Below, piece after piece: positions 44,971-53,783 of a stretch of 64,000 nt of DNA; position 1 is the stretch's first letter; every line of letters starts with the position of its first letter. The stretch covers positions 248,001 to 312,000 of the forward strand of contig CAZDVQ010000001.1 in NCBI GenBank assembly GCA_964508975.1, in the 5' to 3' direction. The position numbers and the translations under genes were made by a program. Origin of the DNA: CAZDVQ01 sp964508975 (lineage in GTDB: Bacteria; Bacteroidota; Bacteroidia; Chitinophagales; Saprospiraceae). Under the pieces are notes generated by a model. It ran no database searches and was not told the DNA's origin. It saw only the letters and a program-made list of their open reading frames with translations.

Positions 44971-44978
44971 CAAAGTTA
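44971..44978 (-). promoter_or_regulatory. -7 promoter box of the ECF sigma operon
   Basis: TAACTTTG on the minus strand, an exact TAnnTTTG match, 62 bases upstream of the ATG at 44908. A clear -33 TTG is not seen. The rest of 44980-45186 is AT-rich without recognisable genes. Confidence 0.5.
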
Positions 44979-45186
44979 GGTGAAACTATTCGATAATTTC
45001 GTTAAGAGAAGGTTAAAAATTAATAGTATTACTATCTTTTTTAATACTAATACTAACGCATATGATGGTAAAAAGGTTTGCGATGTTTAAAAATTATTTT
45101 TTTTACTCAAAAACAACCTGATTCTGTAAACCAAATGTACATATCAAGCATCGTCATTTCCTCATTTATTCAATAATCATTTTATC

Positions 45187-45340
45187 TTTTTTGGGGCGCT
45201 GCGCCCGCCGCTGGCGGTCGCCGGCGTTTTTCGTGGTTCGTGCGGTCGCTTCGCTCCCTTACGGAGCACTTCGTGGTTCGCTGCGCTCCGTGCTTCGCAC
45301 CCAGGCCTTACGGCCTGGCACTCCATCCGCCTAGCGCGAC
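45187..45340 (+). repeat. GC-rich dispersed element, copy 12 (forward)
   Basis: TTTTTTGGGGCGCTGCGCCC, GCCGCTGGCGGTCGCCGGC, two tandem core-like segments (GCGGTCGCTTCGCTCCCTTACGGAGC and GGTTCGCTGCGCTCCGTGC), a GTGCTTCGCAC hairpin, AGGCCTTACGGCCT hairpin, terminal CTAGCGCGA. It lies in the divergent space between the sigma gene and the OmpA gene. Confidence 0.8.
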
Positions 45341-45435
45341 TTTTTTACACTTGTAGCGTATCATATCTGCTTTCACCCCTCTACACATAGTTTTTTTTAC
45401 TATTTTTACTTGAATTTATCACAAAAACCACCCAT

Positions 45436-46197
45436 ATGAGGATTTTCTTACTCCTATTACTATGGATTATGCTGGGCTTTGGTTATCGGTATATAGCCCA
45501 TAACCATTGTTGCACGCCCGAGCCAAAGGCGATTGACCCTGGCCCGCTCCTGTTCCGCTGGTCCGATGCCAAACCTGTTTTCGGTCAAACATGGCCTAGC
45601 TATAAAGATTCGCTGCTCCGCAACACAGGCAAAGAGCAACGCATAGAAATTACAGGTTTCTACCGCACCAACGAGGTCAACAACAGTACCTTCGCCAACT
45701 TAGGCCTTGCCCGTGCCGATATGCTGCGCCGCGACCTCGGTCTCGATAGTTTCCAGGTAAACATGCTGGGTAAGGTGGTTGAGGAAATGAGCACCGACCA
45801 AACCTCACCCTTCAAAAGTGCTTCGTTTAAATATGTACTCAACTCGTCAAACCTCAAACAGGTGGACGATAAAATGCTGATTTACTTCCCACCGAGCTCC
45901 GACGATAAAATCAACAACACCGAGATTGAAAACTACCTCAACGATGTAGCCGACAAACTGAAACAAGGCGGTGGCAAGGTTTCTATAATCGGCCATACCG
46001 ACAGCCAGGGCGATGCCCCCGAAAACTACAAGCTAGGCCTCCGCCGCGCTAAATCTATCCGCGATTACCTACTAGATAAAGGCGTACCTGCTGAATCTAT
46101 CACCACCGACTCGAAAGGCGAGGAAGAGCCCATCGGCGATAACCGCACCGAGGCTGGCCGTCAACAAAACCGCCGTACCGAGCTCATCTTAAAATAA
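45436..46197 (+). CDS. OmpA-family peptidoglycan-binding protein
   Basis: 253 residues. N-terminal membrane anchor (MRIFLLLLLWIMLGFGYRYIA) is followed by CCTPEPKAI, a middle region of beta/alpha type, and a C-terminal OmpA-like domain with GHTDSQGD, LGLRRAKSIRDYLLDKGVPAESI and RRTELILK. The TD aspartate and the LRR arginine that bind the peptidoglycan diaminopimelate are present. It likely sits in the periplasm anchored to the inner membrane. It is 24 bases upstream of the HhH-like membrane protein gene, which suggests a two-gene operon. Confidence 0.85.
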   Translation: MRIFLLLLLWIMLGFGYRYIAHNHCCTPEPKAIDPGPLLFRWSDAKPVFGQTWPSYKDSLLRNTGKEQRIEITGFYRTNEVNNSTFANLGLARADMLRRDLGLDSFQVNMLGKVVEEMSTDQTSPFKSASFKYVLNSSNLKQVDDKMLIYFPPSSDDKINNTEIENYLNDVADKLKQGGGKVSIIGHTDSQGDAPENYKLGLRRAKSIRDYLLDKGVPAESITTDSKGEEEPIGDNRTEAGRQQNRRTELILK

Positions 46198-46221
46198 CTT
46201 TACACTTCAAAACTAAACAAT

Positions 46222-47157
46222 ATGCTACTCTTAAATATCCTTACTGATTTTTGCTCTTGGTGGTGGTTCTGGTGGATTCTACCGTTCTTAATTGGTTTAC
46301 TCCTCGGCCGTTTTATCTGGGGCGGTAAAAAAGTAGAGAAAAACGCCAACCATCAAGTAAGCCTCGCCGAGGTTGAAGCTAAGGACGAACGCATCAAACT
46401 GCTCGAAAACGACTTGGCCATTTGCCGCTCGGTTCGCTTATCGCTGGAGCAAGAAACCAAAATGCTGAAAGCTAAAGCCGAAGAACAAGCCAAGATACAA
46501 TCCTTGGCAGCCATACCGCAAGCCCCTAGCCCGCAAGCTGAAATACCTGCTGTTTTGCCTATTGCAGCCAAGCAGGATAAATATGCCGCTTTGCCCAACA
46601 CCAACCTGCAAATTATTGAAGGTATTGGCCCTAAGATGGAAGAAGTACTTCAAGCCAACGGCATAACGTACTGGCAAAACTTAGCCGATGCTAGCCCAGA
46701 GCAACTCCGCACCATGTTGGATACTTACGGTGAGAAATACCGCATCATCGACGCTACCCAATGGCCTGCACAAGCCAAACTAGCTGTAGCTGGCCAATGG
46801 GACGAGTTGATTGCACTCCAAAAAAATCTAGGTAGCCAAAGCGGTGAGGAAACCGACTCTAAACTCGAGAAAATCCTCATCAAGTTGGGTCTGCTCCGCA
46901 AGTGGAAACAAGACGACCTTAAAGCGGTTGAAGGTATCGGGCCTAAAATTGAGTCATTACTGCACGAGGGCGGTATCAATACTTGGGCGGCATTGGCAGC
47001 CACACCCGTTGAACGCATTCAAGAAATCCTCAACGCTGCCGGCGATGCCTTTAAACTGGCTAAACCTGAAACCTGGCCGCAACAAGCTCAACTCGCCGCC
47101 AATGGCCAGTGGGATGCGTTGATGGCCCTCCAGGATGAGCTGAACGGAGGCGTTTAA
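46222..47157 (+). CDS. Membrane protein with two HhH-like (DUF4332-type) domains
   Basis: 311 residues. One transmembrane segment (about residues 10-32, with a WWWFWW cluster) precedes a coiled-coil-like stretch (residues ~45-95) and a Pro/Ala linker. Two homologous ~75-residue domains start at LQIIEGIGPKMEEVL (near 130) and KAVEGIGPKIESLL (near 234), each ending in a AQLA(V/A)NGQWD(A/E)L-type tail. The GIGPK turn is the helix-hairpin-helix signature of DUF4332-type proteins. Function unknown; a nucleic-acid or protein-binding scaffold at the membrane is possible. Co-transcribed with the OmpA protein. Confidence 0.8.
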   Translation: MLLLNILTDFCSWWWFWWILPFLIGLLLGRFIWGGKKVEKNANHQVSLAEVEAKDERIKLLENDLAICRSVRLSLEQETKMLKAKAEEQAKIQSLAAIPQAPSPQAEIPAVLPIAAKQDKYAALPNTNLQIIEGIGPKMEEVLQANGITYWQNLADASPEQLRTMLDTYGEKYRIIDATQWPAQAKLAVAGQWDELIALQKNLGSQSGEETDSKLEKILIKLGLLRKWKQDDLKAVEGIGPKIESLLHEGGINTWAALAATPVERIQEILNAAGDAFKLAKPETWPQQAQLAANGQWDALMALQDELNGGV

Positions 47158-47170
47158 GTAAACGATGAAG

Positions 47171-47226
47171 ATGAGCAATGAACAATGAATATTTATAGGT
47201 ATTCGTTGTTCATTGCTCATTTTTTT
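47171..47226 (+). terminator. Long intrinsic terminator after the HhH membrane protein
   Basis: 20-bp stem (47171-47190 and 47201-47220, one G-U pair if transcribed), about 10-base loop, T6 tail. Stem includes ATGAGCAATGAAC. Confidence 0.85.
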
Positions 47227-47331
47227 GCGCCAGCGATGCGAAGCAGTGGCCCGCAAGGGCCAGACCGCGTAGCGGGCCGAGCGTACAGCGAGCTGCGTAG
47301 CGTAGCGACGGCGAAGCCGGGGCGCCCAAAC
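47226..47331 (-). repeat. GC-rich dispersed element, copy 13 (reverse)
   Basis: On the minus strand: TTTGGGCGCCCCGG, GGCTTCGCC hairpin, core GCTCGCTGTACGCTCGG, GGTCTGGCCC...GGGCCAC subfamily hairpin, terminal ATCGCTGGCGCAA. It abuts the T-run of the terminator and the stop of the gene at 47335. Confidence 0.8.
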
Positions 47332-47334
47332 ATC

Positions 47335-49725
47335 CTACAAATGCAAACCGAACCTAAAGCCCATTTTGAACACGATGTAATACTTGTTCCAGGTCTCGTT
47401 TGTAAAGCCTTCCGTCACGATGTCGTATTGATCGTAATCAATGTTGATGCTGCGGTAACCCACGCCCACCTGCATGAAAGCGTCGGTAAATACGTGTATT
47501 TTCTTGTTGTAGGTTTGTAAGCCAAAGGCCAAAGTGCCCTCGTATCGCGTGATTTTAGGATTAAAATAACTGCTGTAAAAGGCGCCAGTGCTCACATCCG
47601 TGCCCTGGATATAATCGTTGGGCTGGGTGGTCAGCGTGGAGTACATGAGCTGCGGACCCCAATAACCCAAGTTTGTAGCCCCCTGGTACCCTACTTTTTT
47701 CTGTTGCATCACGAACTTCAAACCGCCTGTAATCTCGTTACCCCGGATGTTTTCAAACTCCTTGCCATCGCCGCCTATTTGACCGAAGCGGTACTTCGAT
47801 TTTTGCCCGAAGTACATTTTATACCGACCGTGCAAGATTACTTTGCCCAGTTTCAAATCGGCTGCAATGGGGATCGATTTCCAAATCAAGTTAAAGGGAT
47901 TTGTGGAAATGGCCAATGTAGATTGCACCCCACGGCTAAGCCTAGCCTCGCGGCGCGCTTCTTCCTCCTCTCGTTTACGACGGGCAATATCGGCTTCCTC
48001 ACGAGCCTTGGCCTCGGCTGCGGCCTTGTCGGCATTGGCCTTGCGTTGAGCTTTTACGCGGTTTAAACCCGCCTGGTCAGGTAGGTAAGCATAATATGCC
48101 TCTGTGGTGCCCAGCTCTGTTTCCGACATGCTCGACAATTCCTCGTCCAAGAGCGGCATCACCTTGCGCAACGAGGTTTTATCTTTCATCTCCCAAGCCG
48201 CATGCGCAAACGCGAACACGAAGTCTTTATCGGTATACACCTTGGCATCAATGGCCCGGTTGCCATATTTCAACGCTTCGGGATATTTTTCAATGTAGTC
48301 CAAAGCTCGCGTCAATTCAGTCAATTTATCATCGGGCACTTGGGCCTTACTCAACTCCTCCAGTTGGGCCTTGATGTATTTCTCTTCTTTGGCCAGGGTT
48401 TCCTTGTCAAAGTTACGCAAGTTCAGCACGCTGGTCAGGCGAAACTCCTCGGCAACCACTTTATCGCCCAAGGTGCTGTTGGCATAAGCCAAGGCGTTGG
48501 TCACATTGTCTTGGTCGGAGGTGGTAGCATTGCGCTTTTCGCGTAAAAACTGCTCGCCAACAGCCACGGTATGCCAAGCGTTGTAGCGGTCAATATTCTT
48601 GATATTTTCCACCCCGATACGCAGCCAATCCTGACAATAATTGGCCAGCGCCTGCTGGTAATTCTGGTAAAAGTTCTCGTCCAACTTCGAAAAATCCTGC
48701 TGGATGCTACTGATGCTGTAAAACTCCACCGTTGGGCGGATGTACATGATATAATCCATAAAGCGCATGTCCCAGGTCGATGCGGTATACTTGTCGCGGG
48801 CATTCCGGTGCCAGAAACCTCGCGATTTATCGCTGAAACTCCAGGCTGCCACGCCCGCCATGTGGCGGTACGTATTAATTCTAGATGGCTGTTTTTCAAC
48901 CAATAAATCAAGTTTAACCAAGCTTTTCCGGAACAGCTCAAAACCTTTGTTGTAATGGTCAAAAGCCTCGCGGTTCAAGGTATCGGCAGCCATTTTACGC
49001 AGTAAGCGCACATCGTCCCAAACCAGTGTCCTCAAGGCTTCTTCGCTGGCAGCACGCCAAGTTTTCAAGGAATCGGCAGGAATTTCGGGCATTTCTAGTT
49101 CCATGGTGCCGTACTCGCCCATACCTACGCTATACAAACCGAGCCCCTTGGCAAAGGTCCAAGTTTTATCCTCGGTATTACCGTTGATATCAAGGTTGCG
49201 GTACAACACTTCCACGGCTTTACGGCTTTGGCCATACACTTGCACCGTGGTTAGTTTTGCCCTAGCGCTCACCCTTTTACCACTGACGGGGTCGGTAAAA
49301 TTCCACAACACAGGCGCATCCGAGCTCGGGATTTTAAAAAAAACTACCGGCTCTGCCAGCGTAACCCGTTCTAAATCCATCGGATAGGAAAGCACTTCGT
49401 CAAGCTTAAACTTGCCGTGCGCCGTCAACAGCACTTCGCCTTGTGCGTTAAGCTGGTAAAAGTGCATCAAAGCCATGTTGGGGTAAAAATCAAGGGCATC
49501 AAAAAATGAATACTCGGCCACATATTCCACCTTGCCTTCGTGTTGTCGGGCGTAAAGGTCTTGCTGAAAAGCTGAACCAAACATTTCCGCGCCGTTGTCC
49601 ACCAAATAAGCACTTCGCTCAAAGGTGGGGAAGAAATAATCAGCGGCACGTTCCTGTGCCTGCGTGGTCAAAACACTAGCAAAAGCTAGCATAAACATCA
49701 TTTGTCGAAGCATTGACGGTTTCAT
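47335..49725 (-). CDS. Exported protein with helical repeats, coiled coil and C-terminal barrel-like domain
   Basis: 796 residues. Signal peptide (MKPSMLRQMMFMLAFASVLTTQA). The N-terminal half is beta-rich (YLVDNGAEMFGSAF), then a helical region (~240-550) with TPR-like features (ALDYIEKYPEALKYGNRAIDAK). Residues ~558-595 are a highly charged Ala/Arg/Glu coiled coil (KAREEADIARRKREEEE). The last ~200 residues (STLAISTNPFNLIWKSIPI to FKMGFRFGLHL) look like a small outer-membrane barrel or DUF3575-like domain ending in an aromatic-hydrophobic terminus. I do not recognise the family; an outer-membrane-anchored protein is inferred. Confidence 0.75.
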   Translation of the reverse strand: MKPSMLRQMMFMLAFASVLTTQAQERAADYFFPTFERSAYLVDNGAEMFGSAFQQDLYARQHEGKVEYVAEYSFFDALDFYPNMALMHFYQLNAQGEVLLTAHGKFKLDEVLSYPMDLERVTLAEPVVFFKIPSSDAPVLWNFTDPVSGKRVSARAKLTTVQVYGQSRKAVEVLYRNLDINGNTEDKTWTFAKGLGLYSVGMGEYGTMELEMPEIPADSLKTWRAASEEALRTLVWDDVRLLRKMAADTLNREAFDHYNKGFELFRKSLVKLDLLVEKQPSRINTYRHMAGVAAWSFSDKSRGFWHRNARDKYTASTWDMRFMDYIMYIRPTVEFYSISSIQQDFSKLDENFYQNYQQALANYCQDWLRIGVENIKNIDRYNAWHTVAVGEQFLREKRNATTSDQDNVTNALAYANSTLGDKVVAEEFRLTSVLNLRNFDKETLAKEEKYIKAQLEELSKAQVPDDKLTELTRALDYIEKYPEALKYGNRAIDAKVYTDKDFVFAFAHAAWEMKDKTSLRKVMPLLDEELSSMSETELGTTEAYYAYLPDQAGLNRVKAQRKANADKAAAEAKAREEADIARRKREEEEARREARLSRGVQSTLAISTNPFNLIWKSIPIAADLKLGKVILHGRYKMYFGQKSKYRFGQIGGDGKEFENIRGNEITGGLKFVMQQKKVGYQGATNLGYWGPQLMYSTLTTQPNDYIQGTDVSTGAFYSSYFNPKITRYEGTLAFGLQTYNKKIHVFTDAFMQVGVGYRSINIDYDQYDIVTEGFTNETWNKYYIVFKMGFRFGLHL

Positions 49726-49747
49726 ATCTACTTGTTTTTTTAGATGA

Positions 49748-49860
49748 TTTGGGCGTGCCCCCGCTGCGCGGGGTCGCCACCCTCCGCGCTCGCTATTCGC
49801 TCGGTGCCTTGCGGCACCAGCGGCGCTTCGCGCCGCTGCCCTCCGGTCGGCTCACGCTTG
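49748..49860 (+). repeat. GC-rich dispersed element, copy 14 (forward)
   Basis: ATTTGGGCGTGCCCCCGC, CCGCTGCGCGGGGTCG hairpin, core GCTCGCTATTCGCTCGG, GGTGCCTTGCGGCACC and AGCGGCGCTTCGCGCCGCT hairpins, terminal GGCTCACGCT. It lies in a 199-base divergent promoter region between two genes. Confidence 0.8.
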
Positions 49861-49924
49861 GGCAGTACAAAATAATATCGCTTTTAGCTACAATCTAATA
49901 CGGTAAATCACGTAATTTGCAGGC

Positions 49925-51340
49925 ATGGAGCACATCGTTTACAAAGCCGTTGAGCAAACTGACCTGGCCTATTTCCAGGGCATCCTCAACGAGAACCAAA
50001 TTATCGGCCTCAGTAATATCCCCGAACAATACAGCCACGACGAAACGGAGGACTTCCGCTTCGTGCCAGAACTGGTTTTGTTGCCCGACAATACCCTGCA
50101 AGTCAGCCAAATCATGGCCTACTGCCACTTGCAGCAAATACCCGTAACCCCGCGCGGGGCTGGTAGTGGGCTAGCCGGAGGGGCACTACCCATTCAAGGC
50201 GGCATCGTACTTTCTACCGAGCGCATGAACCGCATACTCCAGATCGACGAGGCGAATTTACAATGTACCGTTGAACCCGGCGTGATTACCGAACAACTGC
50301 AAAACGCTGTAAAAGCACTTGGGCTATTTTACCCGCCCGATCCCTCAAGCCGCTCCTGGAGTTTTATCGGGGGTAACGTGAGTACCAACGCAGGCGGCCC
50401 AAAAGCGGTGAAATATGGCGTGGTGAAAGATTATGTACTCAACCTCGAAGTGGTTTTAGCCAACGGCGATATTATCCAAACGGGCGCCAACACGCTCAAA
50501 AATTCTAGCGGTTACAACCTCACGCAACTGTTCGTGGGCTCTGAGGGTACCTTGGGCATCATTACCCAAATAGTGCTGAAACTCATCCCCCACCCTACGC
50601 ATAATTTACTGTTGCTGGCCCCTTTCCGCTCGCCCGAGCAGGCCTGCGCAGCGGTGTCGGCTATTTTCCAAGCGGGTATTACCCCTTCCGGACTGGAATT
50701 CATGGAACGTGCGGCACTCGAGTACGCTATCCGCTATCTCGGCGATGCAGGCCTAGAACTACCCGAGCATATCAAAGCCCACCTCCTCATCGAGGTAGAT
50801 GGCTTCGACCCCGACACCCTATTGGCCGATTGTGAAAAAATCAGCACCGTGCTCGCTGCTTTCGATTGTGACGACATCCTCTTCGCCGATAGCGAAGCCC
50901 AGAAAAATGAACTCTGGCGTTTGCGCCGCTGCGTGGGCCACGCCGTAAAAGGTGGCTCCATTTACAAAGAGGAAGACACCGTGGTGCCTCGGGCTAGTTT
51001 ACCCGAATTACTGCGGGCTGTGAAGGAAATCGGCGCCAAATACGGCTTTGAATCGGTTTGCTACGGCCATGCCGGTGATGGCAACCTCCATGTCAACATC
51101 TTGAAAGGCGAGCTCAGCGATTCCGACTGGCAAGTAGAAGTTCCCAAGGGCATCCGCGAGATTTTCGGAGTGGTTAAAGCACTGAAAGGCACCATCTCCG
51201 GCGAGCACGGTATTGGCTATGTACAGCAAGCATATTTGGACACGGTGTTCAGCGAGACTGAAATAGTCCTCCGCCAAGGTATCAAACGCCTGTTTGACCC
51301 GAAATTGATTTTAAACCCCGGCAAAGTACTGCGTTTATGA
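49925..51340 (+). CDS. FAD-binding 2-hydroxyacid oxidase, GlcD/LDH-D-like
   Basis: 471 residues, a full FAD-linked oxidase of the vanillyl-alcohol-oxidase family. PCMH domain: residues 75-90 hold TPRGAGSGLAGGALP; SEGTLGIIT at ~205; C-terminal FAD_oxidase_C: YGHAGDGNLHVN (~380) and GEHGIGYVQ (~426). It would oxidise glycolate, D-lactate or a similar 2-hydroxyacid and pass electrons to the respiratory chain; no GlpC/GlcF iron-sulfur partner is adjacent. Its stop overlaps the ATG of the next gene by four bases (ATGA), so translation is coupled. The substrate in this operon is unknown. Confidence 0.88.
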   Translation: MEHIVYKAVEQTDLAYFQGILNENQIIGLSNIPEQYSHDETEDFRFVPELVLLPDNTLQVSQIMAYCHLQQIPVTPRGAGSGLAGGALPIQGGIVLSTERMNRILQIDEANLQCTVEPGVITEQLQNAVKALGLFYPPDPSSRSWSFIGGNVSTNAGGPKAVKYGVVKDYVLNLEVVLANGDIIQTGANTLKNSSGYNLTQLFVGSEGTLGIITQIVLKLIPHPTHNLLLLAPFRSPEQACAAVSAIFQAGITPSGLEFMERAALEYAIRYLGDAGLELPEHIKAHLLIEVDGFDPDTLLADCEKISTVLAAFDCDDILFADSEAQKNELWRLRRCVGHAVKGGSIYKEEDTVVPRASLPELLRAVKEIGAKYGFESVCYGHAGDGNLHVNILKGELSDSDWQVEVPKGIREIFGVVKALKGTISGEHGIGYVQQAYLDTVFSETEIVLRQGIKRLFDPKLILNPGKVLRL

Positions 51341-52335
51341 TGCGCATACGAGCCTTGTTTGCCCTGTTGCATACCGGGGCGAGTATTGTACTAGCCTATG
51401 CTCGACAGTACAAGCACCTGCAAGACAGGCTGTTCCCGCTCCTCAAAGCTTTTGAAAATACGCAAGATGGCAGCATCGAGGCAAAAGACCTCCTAAAAAT
51501 TAAAAAGATTTATGGTTTTGCCGTGGTGTTGCTGTTTGTTGAGCCATTTCAACGGGTTCGGGGCCAGAAACTCAGTACTAATGAACGCTATACTTTCAGC
51601 CTGATTGGTGCCATGACTGGCCTGCTAGATGATTACTTTGACAAGTTTCAACTCCCGCTGGCCCGCATTCAAGAACTGAGCGATGCTGCTAGCGAGGTTA
51701 AAGCTAGTAACCAACACGAGGCATTGTCGAGGCTATTGCTACAACAATTAGCCGAGCATAGCAACTTAAACCCAGCCTACCAGCAAGCCAGGCTCGATGT
51801 GTTGCATTGGCAGCAAGAAAGTTTGCGGCAAATGAACGATATCAGTAAAGCGGAGCTGGATCAAATTACCCGCGCCAAAGCAGGTCATTCGGCGCTGCTG
51901 TACGCCAGCCTGCTCAACACGCCATGCAGCAAGGCCGAATGCGACATGCTGTATGAGCTAAGTGCCCTCATTCAACTTGCCAACGATATTTTTGATGTGT
52001 ATGAAGATACCCAATCCGGTATTCATACCTTGGCCAATACCTGTGCGAGCATAGCCGACTTGCAGCTTATTTTTGAAGCATATCTCCATCATTGGCTCGA
52101 GAAACTAGCGGCATTGCCATACACCAAAAGCGCCAAACGAGTATTTTACAACAGGATAAACTTGGTCATCATCGCACGGGTGCGGGTTTGTTTAGACCAG
52201 TTTGCAGCGCTGGAGCAGCAACATGGGCATTTTAATCCTAGCCAATTTAGCCGCAAGCAGTTAATCTGCGATATGGAAAAACCGAGCAATCAGCTGGCTT
52301 CATTTGGGTATTTTATGGCGGGCTTTAAGAACTAG
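51337..52335 (+). CDS. Class I isoprenoid/terpenoid synthase-like protein
   Basis: 332 residues, all-helical. Residues 98-102 are DDYFD (a DDxxD-like metal site); residues 216-224 are NDIFDVYED, resembling the second NSE-type motif (ND...E) of class I terpenoid synthases. Helix content and length fit that fold: prenyl-diphosphate ionisation with three Mg ions and cyclisation or condensation. It starts inside the stop codon of the GlcD-like gene, so both products are probably made in concert. It is not a recognised FPP, squalene or phytoene synthase. The call is based on the two motifs and order only. No signal peptide; cytoplasmic. Confidence 0.6.
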   Translation: MMRIRALFALLHTGASIVLAYARQYKHLQDRLFPLLKAFENTQDGSIEAKDLLKIKKIYGFAVVLLFVEPFQRVRGQKLSTNERYTFSLIGAMTGLLDDYFDKFQLPLARIQELSDAASEVKASNQHEALSRLLLQQLAEHSNLNPAYQQARLDVLHWQQESLRQMNDISKAELDQITRAKAGHSALLYASLLNTPCSKAECDMLYELSALIQLANDIFDVYEDTQSGIHTLANTCASIADLQLIFEAYLHHWLEKLAALPYTKSAKRVFYNRINLVIIARVRVCLDQFAALEQQHGHFNPSQFSRKQLICDMEKPSNQLASFGYFMAGFKN

Positions 52336-52383
52336 ACCAAGCTTTTCCAAATATGACTGTGATAGACCTGCCAATAGTGCGTT

Positions 52384-52489
52384 TGCGTTAGCTGGCCAAA
52401 GGGCAGCCGCGTTGCGGCTGGTGCGAAGCACCGAACGTCCAGTGAGCCCGGCGGACAGCGGCGGCCAAAGGCCGCAACGCCCAAAAAAC
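52384..52489 (-). repeat. GC-rich dispersed element, copy 15 (reverse)
   Basis: On the minus strand: TTTTTTGGGCGTTGCGGCC, GGCCTTTGGCCGCC hairpin, core GGGCTCACTGGACGTTCGGTGC (divergent), GGTGCTTCGCACC hairpin, GCCGCAACGCGGC hairpin, terminal GGCCAGCTAACGCAA. Confidence 0.75.
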
Positions 52490-52545
52490 AAATCATACGA
52501 AACTATAGTAGCATTTCTTCGGGCGTAAGGCCGCTCAAAATGTTG

Positions 52546-52553
52546 TATTTTCG
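52546..52553 (+). promoter_or_regulatory. Putative -7 box before the TTG-started flavoprotein
   Basis: TATTTTCG, one mismatch to TAnnTTTG, 22 bases before the TTG start at 52575. Confidence 0.4.
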
Positions 52554-52574
52554 CCCCATAAAAACCACTACACC

Positions 52575-53783
52575 TTGAACATCATCATCATTGGCGGGGG
52601 CGCCGCAGGATTTTTCTCGGCCATCACGGCAGCGGAGCGCAACCCAAATGCGACCGTATTACTGCTTGAAAAGAACCAACGCGTCCTCGAAAAAGTAAAA
52701 GTATCGGGCGGTGGCCGATGTAATGTAACTCACGCTTGTTTTGAGCCCCGGGATTTAGTTAAGTTTTATCCCCGTGGCAGTAAAGCGCTGCTCGGGCCTT
52801 TCACCCGTTTTGGGCCAAGCCATACCATCGAGTGGTTCAAACAGCGTGGCGTAGCGCTTAAAGTTGAAGCCGACGGCCGGATGTTCCCCACCACCGACGA
52901 CTCCATGACCATCATGAACTGCCTCACCCGTGCAGCGCAGGATGCAGGCGTACAGGTACGCACGGGCATGAAAGTAGATAGTTTCGAGCCACAAGATGCC
53001 CAATGGCTGGTGCGCTGTGCCGATGAAAGTTTCGTGGCCGACAAGCTCATGGTGGCCAGCGGTAGTAGCAACCAGGTTTGGGAAAGCCTGCGAGCTTTGG
53101 GTTTAAAAATAGTAGAAGCAGTACCATCCTTGTTTACCTTCAATATCACCGATGCGCGCATTAAGGACCTCAGCGGTTTGAGTGTGCCCAATGCCCATAT
53201 CAAGGTGTTGGGTACCAAGTTAGAGGCTAGCGGCCCGACCCTCATCACGCATTGGGGTTTAAGCGGGCCGGGTATTTTGCGACTATCGGCCTGGGGTGCC
53301 CGCGACTTACACGAGCGTGATTACCACTTTGAGCTGATGCTCAACCTTTTACCGCATATGAGCCGCGACGAGGTACAAGTAGAACTCGGTCAACTGAAAC
53401 AAGTAAACGCCAAGCAACTGGTGTTGAGCCATAGTCGTTTCGGCCTGCCCAGCCGCTTATGGATAAGCCTCGTTACACACGCGGGCGTACACGAGCAGAT
53501 GCGCTGGGGCGATATGCCCAAGGCCGTGTTCAACAAAATTATTGAAAACCTGAGCTTTGGCACGTATAAGGTCAACGGTAAAAGCACCTTCAAAGAAGAA
53601 TTTGTAACTGCCGGGGGTGTTGCACTCGACGAAGTAGATTTCAAGCGCTACGAGCTCAAGCGTTTCCCGGGTTTGTTCATGGCCGGCGAGGTCCTCGATA
53701 TTGATGCCATCACGGGCGGTTTTAACTTTCAAGCGGCCTGGACGGGTGGTTTCATCGCTGGGGAGAGTATGGGGGAGGGGTGA
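52575..53783 (+). CDS. BaiN/HI0933-family FAD-dependent oxidoreductase
   Basis: 402 residues, with TTG as start codon: there is no in-frame ATG upstream and the Rossmann motif begins at once (NIIIIGGGAAGFFSA). The family signature VSGGGRCNVTH (about 50-60), LMVASGSSNQVW and the C-terminal GGVALDEVDFKRYELKRFPGLFMAGEVLDIDAITGGFNFQ-type region are present. HI0933-like flavoproteins bind FAD and NAD(P)H; the substrate here is unknown. Its stop codon at 53781-53783 directly abuts the stop of the convergent lipoprotein gene at 53784, leaving no intergenic base. Confidence 0.92.
   Translation: MNIIIIGGGAAGFFSAITAAERNPNATVLLLEKNQRVLEKVKVSGGGRCNVTHACFEPRDLVKFYPRGSKALLGPFTRFGPSHTIEWFKQRGVALKVEADGRMFPTTDDSMTIMNCLTRAAQDAGVQVRTGMKVDSFEPQDAQWLVRCADESFVADKLMVASGSSNQVWESLRALGLKIVEAVPSLFTFNITDARIKDLSGLSVPNAHIKVLGTKLEASGPTLITHWGLSGPGILRLSAWGARDLHERDYHFELMLNLLPHMSRDEVQVELGQLKQVNAKQLVLSHSRFGLPSRLWISLVTHAGVHEQMRWGDMPKAVFNKIIENLSFGTYKVNGKSTFKEEFVTAGGVALDEVDFKRYELKRFPGLFMAGEVLDIDAITGGFNFQAAWTGGFIAGESMGEG

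Noticed and set aside
44909..45186. A second gene or anti-sigma factor near the ECF sigma gene
   Set aside because: No frame with protein-like sequence occurs there; only the -7 box and AT-rich DNA are seen.
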